A stretch of DNA of 64,000 nt, from contig NW_005178985.1 of the NCBI RefSeq assembly GCF_000350225.1, positions 108,767 to 172,766 of the forward strand, written 5' to 3'. The translations under genes and the position numbers were made by a program. The DNA is from Chondrus crispus. Taxonomy: Eukaryota; Rhodophyta; Florideophyceae; Gigartinales; Gigartinaceae. The notes beneath the pieces are model-generated. The model was not told the DNA's origin. It was given only the letters and a program-made list of their open reading frames with translations, and ran no database searches. Below are positions 22,288 to 31,971 of this stretch, one piece after another (positions within the stretch are counted from its first letter, which is position 1; each line of letters begins with the position of its first letter).

Positions 22288-22713
22288 TGTAGTATTACAC
22301 CCCCCAACGGAGAGGGGTGTATACTTAGCTCGACGTAGACCCCGTACGAGGGGCGAGAAGACGGGGAGAACACACAGCTAACGAGACAGGGAAGCGGGCC
22401 CTGGTAGCGTGGTAGAGCGGGACGGTCGGGGACGACCGTACGCGCGGGCCGATCTACGCCTCGACCCCCCGGAGCAGCGCTGGGTAACGTACCAGCGCTG
22501 ACGGGCGGAGGCGGATCTAGGCTCGCTCGCGTACGCGGCTGTCCCCTACCCACTTTGTCCCGGTTAACGCGCGCGAAGGCGGATCGCGCTCGTCAGTTAA
22601 GCTGGAAGACGGACCTAGGCGGTAGGTCGTGGACAAGTCCGTGCTTGTCCACCTACCCCGCCGCCGGTCGCGCTCGTATTTAATGTATACAATGCGTCTA
22701 TCATAATACTACA
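22288..22713 (-). repeat. Element A 5' LTR, 426 bp
   Basis: On the minus strand it begins TGTAGTATTA (22713) and ends TAATACTACA (22288), a perfect 10-bp terminal inverted repeat of the same style as element B (TGTGGTA/TACCACA). A primer-binding-site-like sequence follows. Inside, a hairpin lies near 22620-22662 (GTGGACAAG with CTTGTCCAC). The 3' LTR that would confirm the limits is outside the window. Confidence 0.7.
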
Positions 22714-22923
22714 GTACCGGTATGCTGTAGTAACTTACTGTAGCGCGGGTCGTCCCACGCTGTAATGCTATCAGCCGTCGGGGCTGACAGCACACGTGTG
22801 AGACGCGTACTGTGCGCGCGGTGGTACGCGCCTCCTACACGTGTACGCGTGTGGTCCTGCGTCCTCCGTACACGTGGGGGTACACGTGTGCGCGGGTGTG
22901 GTTCGTATTGATCTGATCTAAAT
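22714..22923. promoter_or_regulatory. Flank of element A with four CACGTG palindromes
   Basis: CACGTG occurs at 22793, 22838, 22871 and 22883, all within 96 bp, mostly as ACACGTGT. TACTGTA/TACAGTA motifs lie at its left. Element B's LTR has two similar CACGTG sites, so this may be a remnant of another LTR. No coding frame is seen. Confidence 0.35.
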
Positions 22924-24445
22924 CTAATCGCGAACCGCCGTTATGCCACAAACTTCACGTACTGCAGCAACAGCCAGACGCAGGAAAAAGCTTTTTCCCG
23001 GATTTTTAAGCTTCCCCGACCCATCAGTCCAATCGTAGCACGTGATGCGTTCCATTTTATGCTGCTCCCAACGGGTGGTCCAGGCCCTCTTAATTTTTTG
23101 GATCACGAAGGAATCACATGGCTGAACGAGATGTGTGGCGTTCTTGGGGAAATACCTGATTTCAGTCCTAATAGTATTAGCAGCAGCAGCCAATGCTGTT
23201 GTATAATTATGACCACTGCAATTATCGACGTACAAAATCCGTTTCCCCTCGTGTGGTAAAGGATTGATAATGCGACGTTCTGAAAGCCATTCAGGCATAA
23301 CCACAGTGTCCATCCAGCCCTTTGGTCCAGTTCGATAAGCAACACCCGGTACATCATCCGGCACCCCTCTGATAGGATAGCTTCGTAAATCATTTCTAAA
23401 ACCCATAAACGGACCCTCGATAATCGCATCCCGTCCCCCAGAAATTCTGACCACCATTGTCATCACCTCTCCGCCCAAGACCACATCGGCGTACTTCACC
23501 TCACTCTCTCCTGAGAAACCGAGCGTCCTCCCATTATCAAGGTTGATGACAAAGTGGGTTTCGTCTGCGTTTTCCACATCAACCTCATCGAGTTCTCCGT
23601 TCCGAAACTGGCGAGCCAAAACTCCCAAATGGAACGCCACTTCCTTTTCAATAAACAACTCCTTCGCAGGCGAAGTTTGAAGTTTCCCTGTGAGCGCAAG
23701 ACTCACAATCTGAAAACGCTCGCAACAGGACTGTATCCAACGGTCTGAGATCATAGTCAGGATTGTGTTTCCCGATTTCGGATCGACGAAGCTCGGGCAG
23801 TATGCGTCACTTTTGCTTGTGGAAATGAGGTGCAAGGCCAAATATTTCATTGTCTTCATGTTAAACTTCACCCCTAGTTTTCGCAGTCGATCAAACTCGA
23901 GATCGAGATCTTGATGAACTGCCTGAACCCATGCCGCGCGTTTGCGACCGCGACCTGCCCTGACTTTTGAGTAAACCCGTTTGAATCCACACTTCGTAAC
24001 ACGGGTAATTGACAAACTGCAACCACGGCTTATTATTTCCCCACTTTGGTTGAGATACTCAGCTTTGTTTTTCAACAACCTCGAGGGCTTCAGGATGTTG
24101 GCATTTGTGGTACCACGGAACAATGCGGGAAAGTTGCGCACTGCTTTTTGCGGGGAGATGTTTGTCCCCCTCCACCGAGGAAGTGAATATCATCCATTTG
24201 ACAATTTTTGTACGATCAGCTCGCGTGAGTACATGCTGCAGTGGCCGCTTTCTCCCAAGAACGGGTTCGGTATGCGAGGTACAGGGAGTTGGAACCAATG
24301 GATGAGTTTGAGGGGCCACAGTGGTGGATGATGGGATGCTACGACTTCGTTGCGCCTGCCGTTGAAACGCGGCGATAATTGGTGAAGCAGAAAAGGGCAT
24401 GACAGGCAAAGCAGCCTTGAAGTGGTCACAATGCTGGGAAGTCAC
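22924..24445 (-). pseudogene. Pogo/Tigger-like DDE transposase, one frameshift
   Basis: The 405-codon frame (24141-22924) has the DDE_1-type core of pogo/Tigger/Jerky transposases (Tc1-mariner superfamily). The first acidic site is in VENADETHFVINL, the second in ILYVDNCSGHN and the third in ATHLVQPCDSFVIQKIKRAW. Upstream, a frame from 24445 carries a continuing N-terminal part (RTKIVKWMIF) in another phase. The two join sensibly at a run of five T on the plus strand (24145-24149), so a single extra base explains the break. The C-terminus ends at 22924, close to the flank of element A, and may be truncated. Terminal inverted repeats were not found. Confidence 0.75.
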
Positions 24446-24839
24446 GATAGGAAAGGATCTGTTGTATGCCGACTTATTGTGATAGCAGCGATTTCGTCGT
24501 CGCCTAACACGTTACAGTACGTGCTTCCATCACCGAACCACAGAAGCGATCCTGCGATTGACCTGCCTCAACAATTAAATCAGTAAAGTTTGGGGTTACA
24601 CTAATATTATTGAAACCGTATTTGGTGTGTGTGTCACTATTTCTATTTTGGTTTCGCAGCAATGCACACATATTAGGCACACTTTCAGTATTTGACGTAG
24701 TTTCACTAATTGTTCACTTACACTATTTGCAGTAACTGGGTGTACCACCCCTTGTACTGGATGACCGTCACGGCTGCCGAAAGATCCAATCACTGCACAA
24801 CACGTTTGAATTTGCCCTCTAACCAGTAGTGTGTTGCGC
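24446..24839. other. Non-coding interval before the piggyBac-like element
   Basis: About 390 bp of mixed-composition sequence. Small open frames only; no domain, RNA gene or repeat was recognised. Confidence 0.5.
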
Positions 24840-25046
24840 CTAGTGTCCAGGTGACAAATGGCCTCATATGAGGCCAGTTTTTAGGCGGGCTTTTGCAATT
24901 CGAATAATTGTAGAAATTTATCGCTACTGTAGTGAAAAGCTTACGACTAGAGTACTAAACGTTGGCAAACCAGAAAACATTCAATTCCGTATGTCAGTCT
25001 TCCCTAATCAACACTTTCGTCTTCCTCTTCTCAAAATTTCTTCAAA

Positions 25047-27143
25047 ATGGTGAGCGTCAATGATCCTCGAATTATTGCAGGTGACCGCGTCCACACTCGT
25101 GCAAGACTGCTCACAGCTCAGAGTAAATGTCGTCGCATGTATTGAGCCTCCTGGAAGATCAAGTTGGTCATGGGAACTGTCATTAGCATGAAAACTGACA
25201 AAGTGAAGGGTCGTAGTGTCACTTCAGTCAGGGCTAAATGGGAATTATCAGATGGCGTCAAGGAAGTCACGCTTTGCATAGCTAACATCAAGGCTGGTGA
25301 ATTGATGGACCTGATCGATGACGGTCCTGAAGATCATATCCATCAAGAAACTGAACATTATGCGCAACCGGAGCCTACAGAGGACCGCGTGACGCCACTG
25401 GAAGCAGCACTCAGCCTGCGTACGAGAATCTCCGAGAGTGACGAAATGGATTCCCAAGATGGCCTCATGAATGTCCACGGCCGGGCCTGGAAGCGTGAGG
25501 AAGTCACGATGCATTTAAATGGTATGATACCGCCGAGAAGATGGAAGGTGATTGGACCGATTGATGAGATTATATCCCGTGGTCACAGTCCATCTCAAAT
25601 GCATCCCATGGACTAATTCATGTGGATGTTCCCACAGGAGCACTTGGCATTAATGGTTTCCTACACCAACGATGCAATGGAATCAAGGGGACTTCGCTTG
25701 ACTACAAGAGGTGAAATTCTGAAGTTTTTCGGGGTGCTAATCCTTATGAGTCGGATTGAATTCAGCACCAGAAGGTCTCTTTGGAGCTCACAGGAAACCA
25801 GCAAATATCTCCCGCAACCTCAATTCGGAAACATTATCTCCCGCAGAAGATTCGAGGAGCTTCGTCAGAATGTAATGTTCAGCTTTCCAGCCGACTCAAA
25901 TGACAGATGGGGTATGATCAGGGACTTCATGGTCGCAATCAATGATCACAGAGCATCACATGTGATTCCATCACAGAACATCTGCGTTGATGAGAGTATG
26001 TCACGCTGGTATGGACTTGGAGGAGATTGGATTGAAACCGGTCTTCCTCATTATGTGGCCATGGACCGAAAACCCGAGAATGGCTGTGAGTTGAAGACTG
26101 CTGCATGTGGAAAAAGTGGAATCATAATAAGAATTGAGAACGTCGTCTCAGCTGAGGAGACTTCTTAAAAGGATTTTGAAAGTGACCACTTACACGGAAC
26201 TGCAGTGACTTTGAGGTTGTTACAGCCATGGTTTCACACCAATCGTGTTGTCTGCGCGGATTCGTACTTTGCTTCTGTCCACACGGCTGAATCACTTTAT
26301 GAGAAAGGTCTTAGATTCACAGGTGTAGTGAAGACATCTACCAAGAAATATCCGATGAAATATCTATCTCATCTAGAGATTGCTGAAAAGGGAGAGCACG
26401 TCACACTAGTTTCGAAGCCGGTGGCCGGGCCTCATCTCATGGCAGTGATGTGGGTGGACCGAGACCGCAGATACTTTATTAGTTCTGTCGGAACATCCAA
26501 CGAAGGAACTCCAATATACCGCGAGAGATGGCGTACACGTCATGGCGTGAAAAGAAAAGAGGAATTGTCTATCCGTATTCCTTCAGTCTGTGAGCAGTAT
26601 TATGAAACTTGCTCTCAGATTGACGGCCACAACAGATCTCGTCAGGATGATCTCGGCTTGGAAAAGAAGTTCGAAGTCAAGGAGTGGTCTATGCGTGTCA
26701 ACATTTCTTTATTGGCAATTTGCATTGTGGATGCATGGAAACTGTATGCAGGTGCAAAAGGAGATGGTTCTAAGATGTCTCCAAATCAGTTTTATTGTGA
26801 ACTTGCTGACCAGTTGATTGATAACAAGTATGATCGTATATCGTTACGTCAGCGAGAATCAAACAGTGCTGTTGAAGATGAAGATGTTGGGTTTGGCAGT
26901 GGAATTGGTACTCACCTAACTCCAACCACTCGCAAGCGGAAAAGCGCATCCGGCGAAGAGACTTGTGCTCTTTATCAATCCAGGTGCAATATTTGCAAAG
27001 GTACAAAAAAGTCAAAGTTTATTTGCTCAGCCTGCAAGATATATTTTGACAAAAAAGTATACCTTTGTCATCACCAGACTGGGCGTGACTGTTTTAAGAA
27101 ACATGTCGACGAACGTCACGATCTTACTTACAAAGGGAAGTAG
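25047..27143 (+). pseudogene. PiggyBac-type transposase with three in-frame stops
   Basis: One reading phase from ATG 25047 to 27143 (about 698 codons) is broken only by TGA 25143-25145, TAA 25614-25616 and TAA 26166-26168. The DDE_Tnp_1_7 domain is clear. The three catalytic Asp are present: in CVDESMSRWYG (25989-25991), in VCADSYFASV (26259-26261) and in MWVDRDRRYF (26457-26459). The C-terminus (about 26960-27115) has a Cys/His-rich zinc finger with CNICKGTKKSKFICSAC and LCHHQTGRDCFKKH, as in piggyBac proteins. The start was chosen because that ATG begins the in-phase N-terminal sequence. The absence of frameshifts over 2.1 kb suggests recent inactivation. Confidence 0.85.
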
Positions 27144-27424
27144 TACTAGTGCTTAAAGCGTTCTCGGCCATTAAAACTGACTAAATGGGTCAGCATTTGA
27201 GTAAAATAGAGCAAAAAGAGATAAAAAACTCCTTTTGCCCCCTACGGTTCTATCATGCGTCTAAAGACTTTCTTGGAAGACCTGCAGCCGTATCGGAATG
27301 CCCCTTCATGAGATGTCACCGTATTCAATCTCATGTTCGAGTGGGCGCTATAACGCGTCCTGGGCTGCAGGTCACGAACAAGAACCATCGAGATCCCCGA
27401 AGGGATTTTGCGACCACTAAAGTG

Positions 27425-27496
27425 CTCCGCGAGGAGTTGAACCCCGGCCTCTAAGACTCAGCGATGCTTGCAGACCACTGAGCTGGCTTGTCAGTT
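27425..27496 (-). repeat. tRNA-derived SINE-like head
   Basis: On the minus strand a box A-like GCCAGCTCAGTGGTCTGC (27487-27470) is followed about 44 bp later by box B-like GGTTCAACTCC (27443-27433). The T-arm can form five pairs around a TTCAACT loop, with one G-U. The acceptor ends do not pair, so this is a tRNA-derived relic or SINE head, not a working tRNA gene. It lies within the piggyBac-like element. Confidence 0.5.
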
Positions 27497-27938
27497 ACTA
27501 ACTAGTCGTTTGTAGTTGTCTTTATAGTTGTTCAAAGTTCTACTTCGTAAAAATTGTGCTCCTTTTGTTCTATACTTGCGAAAATCTTAAATTTTGTTTA
27601 AAGTTTACGGTAGAGCATTTGACCTCATATGAGGCAAATTGCCGGTCGTCTAGACACTAGAATCGTTATCTCCAAACGCTAAATTTCTCATATTTAACCT
27701 CGAAATATAACTAAACCAGTAGGGGTGCTCTTAGATGCCGCTTTCACATGTTTTCATGCGCGACGGACGGACGGCTGCATAACACCTGGACTCGTGTGAC
27801 ACGTAGCACTTTTCGTGTTCGTACGTCTGGCCGGCATTTAATGGGAGGATGGCATTAGCAAATATGGCACTAATGAGAGTCCCCCCCTTTACCAGACTTC
27901 CTTTTGTTGCGGGCAGGTACCTTGCTGGAGGTCCGGCC

Positions 27939-28124
27939 CTGAGGGCCGTTCCTAACGAAGAGTTCGGTGTGCTAGCACGCGAGCACCCTGATATTTGGCA
28001 TGAATGGATTGGTTGAACGGGAGTAAAAGCATTTCCAATAATTTTTTCAACTAATACATTCATGCCAAGTTTCAGGGTGCTTGCGTGTTAGCACACCGAA
28101 CTCTTCGTTAGGAACGGCCCTCAG
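27939..28124. repeat. Long hairpin, about 67-bp arms, 50-base loop
   Basis: CTGAGGGCCGTTCCTAACGA at 27939 and its inverse ending at 28124 are the outer ends of two arms that match over about 67 positions. The few differences (as in GCTAGCAC against GCTAACAC) are mostly of the kind that still give G-U pairs in RNA. The arms meet at GGCATGAATG/CATTCATGCC. It could be a small fold-back element or a small-RNA precursor; there is no coding frame. Confidence 0.85.
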
Positions 28125-28512
28125 TCCGAAAAACTCGTGGGATTTTTCAAACTCGGGTTTACTTCACGTCCAGCGAGTTTGTGGGCAAATGGAAAAAAAT
28201 AACGGCAGATTGTGAACAATCTGCCTAAACACTGCAGCCAATCCCTATCACCCAGCAACGCATCGCGATTTCCCCTCTCTAATTTATGTCAGTAGAAGTA
28301 TGAGTACCTTCAGATAATACGTGTGCCGATGGTGGGAGCCTGACCAACCACATCGTTCGTTGTGTGAAGCATCTCATTCAAACTGCTCGTTTTCTCAGTT
28401 GTGACCCCTGTCGTCTTTAAACTGTCTGGCTCTATGCAGTGCTGCGTTTCCCTCACAACATGCTGCCATCATGTTTCTTTTCAAGTATAAACGAACATAT
28501 TTCCTCACCAGT

Positions 28513-29107
28513 GGGCGACTCCGAAAAATATAAATTGTGTACACACAAATTTCCTTGTGTATGTTCGTCGTATTTTGTGCCTTGGCACGGAAATGCATGT
28601 GAACAAAAATTTGTGTAAGACACATTTAATGCCAATTCACCCTCAGTGAGGTGTCAGCACGCCGGCGGACGGATTGCGGTACCCCCTTCACGCCCTATCC
28701 TATGATACTGACGAAGGAGCCGCCGGCTTGGGGACAAATATCGGGTGCCGGCTCCTCGTCAGAGTCGGCAACATGAGCCATGTAGACGTTGGGCTGCGGG
28801 GTTGGACAGCGGCTGATACGACGGAGGGAAAGTGTGGAGGGAGGCCAGATCGAAATAGGAATGAGGTTGCCGAGGGGTGGGATGGGTTGATCGGACAGAT
28901 CGCAGAGAAATATTTGAGCACATGGTATGATATAGGGTGGTATAGGTGGGTGCGGATGTGCGTTTGTGTCTGTGCACAAACAATTACATCGGGAGGGGAA
29001 CGAAGAGCAAATCGGCGGTTTGTGTATGCACAAACACCTCCGACTCAATCAAAATCGGCGGATTTGCGCATACACAAAATGTGTTTTTATGTTTTTCGGA
29101 GTCGCCC
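28513..29107. mobile_element. Harbinger-like MITE, 595 bp
   Basis: Begins GGGCGACTCCGAAAAA and ends with its inverse TTTTTCGGAGTCGCCC, flanked by AGT on both sides (28510-28512, 29108-29110). The mirrored locus in the right palindrome arm (about 33637) has a single AGT and no element, so the ends and the 3-bp duplication are directly observed. GG-rich termini and a 3-bp duplication fit PIF/Harbinger. There is no transposase frame. TTTGTGTATGCACAAA-like motifs recur near the right end. Confidence 0.85.
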
Positions 29108-29338
29108 AGTTATTGTAGGAGATCTAAGAGCAAGTGCAACAAGCGCTACCGCAGCGACGGCAGCGATGGCCGGTGTTCTCGGAGCCATCTCTATCAAGGA
29201 TGGACCCTTCCCTACTACCGACTACCGAGCTAAGATGGACATGATTCATACACCACTGCACTGATCCCCCACGCATTCATCTCTACTAACAACTACATTC
29301 GCGGCAGTAGAGCCGCTCATGCTACCGTGCTTATCCAG

Positions 29339-29346
29339 TATAAATA
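29339..29346 (+). promoter_or_regulatory. TATA box of NTF2-like gene, left copy
   Basis: TATAAATA lies 117 bases before the ATG at 29463. The mirrored copy is at 33401-33408. Confidence 0.6.
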
Positions 29347-29462
29347 CCAAGCTCTGTCCCCACACATCTTCTTGAAGTTCCCACCATCCAACCACCCACC
29401 ATTCAACCACTTACCATCAAACTATATTTCAGCGAATCTATCCACTGAGCCAAACTCTCAAC

Positions 29463-29846
29463 ATGGCCTTTCTCGACCACATCACCATAGAAGACACGCC
29501 CGCTGGGACTGCTGTACGCAACTATCTCGAAGGACAAAATGCTCGCAATAAGGAAATGCTCGTCTCTTCCATGTCAGAAGACGTCATCCTCTATGGGAAG
29601 ATATTCAAGGTGTCCGGTCGCGACGCCGTTGTCGCCACATTTTTGGATTTCCTCACTAACATGGTCGTCTCCATGCGCATCGAGGCTGTTACACGGGTCG
29701 AAGGTTCCGACCAGTTCATCGTTTTGTTCAATGCTTTGATCAAGGGGAACGAAAAGGAAATGCCAATCGTTGATCTGCTCCGTACCAAGGATGGTAAGAT
29801 TAATCGTGTAGATGATTGCTTCGATGTGAACAAGGTGCCCAAGTAG
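29463..29846 (+). CDS. NTF2/SnoaL-like small protein, left palindrome copy
   Basis: An intronless 127-codon gene. The translation shows the usual layout of a SnoaL-like/NTF2-superfamily fold: an N-terminal helix (TAVRNYLEGQNARNKEMLVS), a strand pair with VILYGKIFKVSGRDAVVATF, and C-terminal strands (SDQFIVLFNALI and GKINRVDDCFDV). Such folds are small ligand-binding or enzyme barrels with very varied functions, so the substrate cannot be given. There is no signal peptide or membrane segment. A TATA box lies 117 bp upstream. The second copy in the right arm differs at one residue (Val against Ile in EAVTRVEG). Family assignment is by fold pattern only. Confidence 0.65.
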   Translation: MAFLDHITIEDTPAGTAVRNYLEGQNARNKEMLVSSMSEDVILYGKIFKVSGRDAVVATFLDFLTNMVVSMRIEAVTRVEGSDQFIVLFNALIKGNEKEMPIVDLLRTKDGKINRVDDCFDVNKVPK

Positions 29847-30775
29847 ATCCCAGCAGGGGCTGAATAGGCTTCTAGTATGTGACAACGCAGATCTCTTTCT
29901 TTGCTCAGTAAAATTCGTTGTCTCGTTCTTTGAATCACTCGCATGTTCATTTCGACGTTTAGTTCGCAAAGTATGTGTGAAGTATCGATCAGTCCCTTAC
30001 AGCGACTGTGCGTTAATTTTGGTGTCTATGTACAGCTGAATTGTTTTAGGCTTCACTGATTCTTGTCTGAGAATTCTCTTTGCTCAGGACTTGCTTGTAA
30101 AAGGAAAATTGTAGAAAGGTGATCTTGTAAACTTCACACGCTGAGTTTCCCAAGCCTTGCACGGCCTGTTCGTTATGCGAATTGTTTTGGAATCCAAACG
30201 ATTCAATCCGCGCATAAGTCGGTGATTGGCACATTGTGATGCTGTCATGCTTGGTTTGTTTTCCATATTTCTGTCGTTGAATCTTTTTGAAGGCTCACAT
30301 GACCACGGCAATTGACCGAGATAACGGACGCATCAGCGAGCTCAAGCGGGTTTAACAAGCTCACTATGCGATGTCAGTTCAAAAAAGGCTAGTAGTCTTA
30401 AGCTAGCATATGAGGACAGAAGTTTTTTATTTTTTTTAGACAACGCAACTCGTAACTTTACATCGGTTTTTTGCAACCAGAAGGCCATCACTACAAGTAA
30501 AGAACCTGCTCGTCACTTCTAGAGAAAACTAACTCATTGGTGGACATGAAGGTGTTCAAAAGAAAAGGTCGGCTTACAGTATTCGCATTTTTCTTTAAGC
30601 TAATTTTATATCAGTAGCATAGAAAATAGCCTTGAGTGCTTCCTATTTGGCTTCATCTTCAGAGAAAATTTAAAACGAGGCAACCTACGAAAGAAAAATA
30701 GACTCCGTGGGCATCAAAAGTTGAAAAGAAATACAATTCGCACATTTTATGTTATGATAACGCTTGGGATAGAGA

Positions 30776-31971
30776 CTAGTGTCTAGACGACAAGTGACTT
30801 CATAAGGCCATTTGACCTCATGTGAGGTCGCTTATTTTTTCTCGACATGTGCTTGCTCAGCATGAAAGAAAAAGATACTTTCGTCACCGCACTTGACTTC
30901 TGCGTTGCGGAAGGGTGGAGCTTGGTGAGATTTGCACGACTTTTCCAGCCATTTTTAGAATGCCGTGGCCGTGAGATACATCGCTGAAGGCTTTTTTATC
31001 AGGAGGTTTTCTGAGGGTGCAAATTAAGGGGATGCCCAAGTTTAGCACCAAGTAAGCTGCGGTAGATTACTGAGTTCGTACCTACTGTACAAGGTGCTAC
31101 TTAGTTTTGTAGTTGATATTGTGTGCAAAATATGGCCAGCAAGTAGGTGACACAAAATGGAGCTCTTCCGGCCGCAAGCACCTAGGATCACATGCATCTG
31201 GCTAGCAGTGCAGCGAAATACTTGAGGTGTTACGAGACGGCTATAAGTACTCTGACGATCGAAACAGTAAAGAAGCACCAGTGCCTACACAGATGTTGTT
31301 TATATTTGGTATTGGTCCCTTTTCAACTTTTTGGGGTGTGTCAGTGGTCACAGCTTAAACTATTCCGCAGAACCGCTCTTGCACTTCTGTCACTATCATT
31401 TGGTGTGTAGGCCTAGGCTGCTAAGGGAGCTTACTGACCAAATATAAACAACATCTGTGTAGGCACTGGTGCTTCTTTACTGTTTCGATCGTCAGAGTAC
31501 TTATAGCCGTCTCGTAACACCTCAAGTATTTCGCTGCACTGCTAGCCAGATGCATGTGATCCTAGGTGCTTGCGGCCGGAAGAGCTCCATTTTGTGTCAC
31601 CTACTTGCTGGCCATATTTTGCACACAATATCAACTACAAAACTAAGTAGCACCTTGTACAGTAGGTACGAACTCAGTAATCTACCGCAGCTTACTTGGT
31701 GCTAAACTTGGGCATCCCCTTAATTTGCACCCTCAGAAAACCTCCTGATAAAAAAGCCTTCAGCGATGTATCTCACGGCCACGGCATTCTAAAAATGGCT
31801 GGAAAAGTCGTGCAAATCTCACCAAGCTCCACCCTTCCGCAACGCAGAAGTCAAGTGCGGTGACGAAAGTATCTTTTTCTTTCATGCTGAGCAAGCACAT
31901 GTCGAGAAAAAATAAGCGACCTCACATGAGGTCAAATGGCCTTATGAAGTCACTTGTCGTCTAGACACTAG
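30776..31971. mobile_element. Fold-back element at the core of palindrome 1 with piggyBac-like termini
   Basis: Both ends read inward CTAGTGTCTAGACGACAAGT and then, about 35 bp further in, GACCTCATGTGAGGTC. This is the same terminus as the piggyBac-like element at 24840-27660 (CTAGTGTCTAGACGAC and CCTCATATGAGG). The inverted repeats are 535 bp long around a 126-bp unique centre (31311-31436). There is no transposase frame, so any mobility would need help in trans. The flanking arms of palindrome 1 continue the same symmetry outward. Confidence 0.7.

Larger units (their letters stand above)
1..22713 (-). mobile_element. Element A: Ty3/gypsy chromovirus, 3' end off-window, interrupted by element B
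   Basis: Minus-strand LTR retrotransposon. Order along its sense strand: 5' LTR (22288-22713), primer-binding site, gag first part (22211-20957), insertion of element B, gag second part (9869-8700), protease frame, an in-frame stop, RT-RNase H-integrase-chromodomain, a 2.6-kb non-coding stretch, then an opposite-strand ORF that runs off the left edge. The 3' LTR is therefore outside the window. A occupies 1-9874 and 20957-22713; the rest is element B. The pol order RT-RNase H-integrase plus a C-terminal chromodomain identifies a Ty3/gypsy chromovirus. The copy is inactive: a split gag, a nonsense codon and changed catalytic residues in protease and integrase. Confidence 0.88.
24840..27660 (+). 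mobile_element. PiggyBac-like DNA transposon, 2.8 kb, inactive
   Basis: Left end CTAGTGTCCAGGTGAC followed by the palindrome CCTCATATGAGG. The right end read inward on the minus strand is CTAGTGTCTAGACGAC, again followed by CCTCATATGAGG. These imperfect inverted termini bracket the transposase frame. The TTAA target duplication of classical piggyBac elements is not visible at either end, so the exact boundaries are tentative. A tRNA-like SINE head sits inside near the right end. Confidence 0.7.
28220..31310 (+). repeat. Palindrome 1, left arm
   Basis: Every feature from about 28220 to 31310 recurs inverted at 31437-33927. Paired positions sum to 62747 over the inner part. Only scattered single-base differences were seen (for example GCTGTTACACGG against GCTATTACACGG near 29690). 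The left arm has an extra 595-bp MITE at 28513-29107. The arm holds one NTF2-like gene (29463-29846). The stretch 29847-30775 and the core contain no other convincing gene. The outermost 100 bp are more diverged. Confidence 0.95.

Noticed and set aside
28674-29264. 196-codon frame across the MITE as a gene
   Set aside because: It spans the MITE end and is absent from the mirrored arm; the composition is repeat-like.
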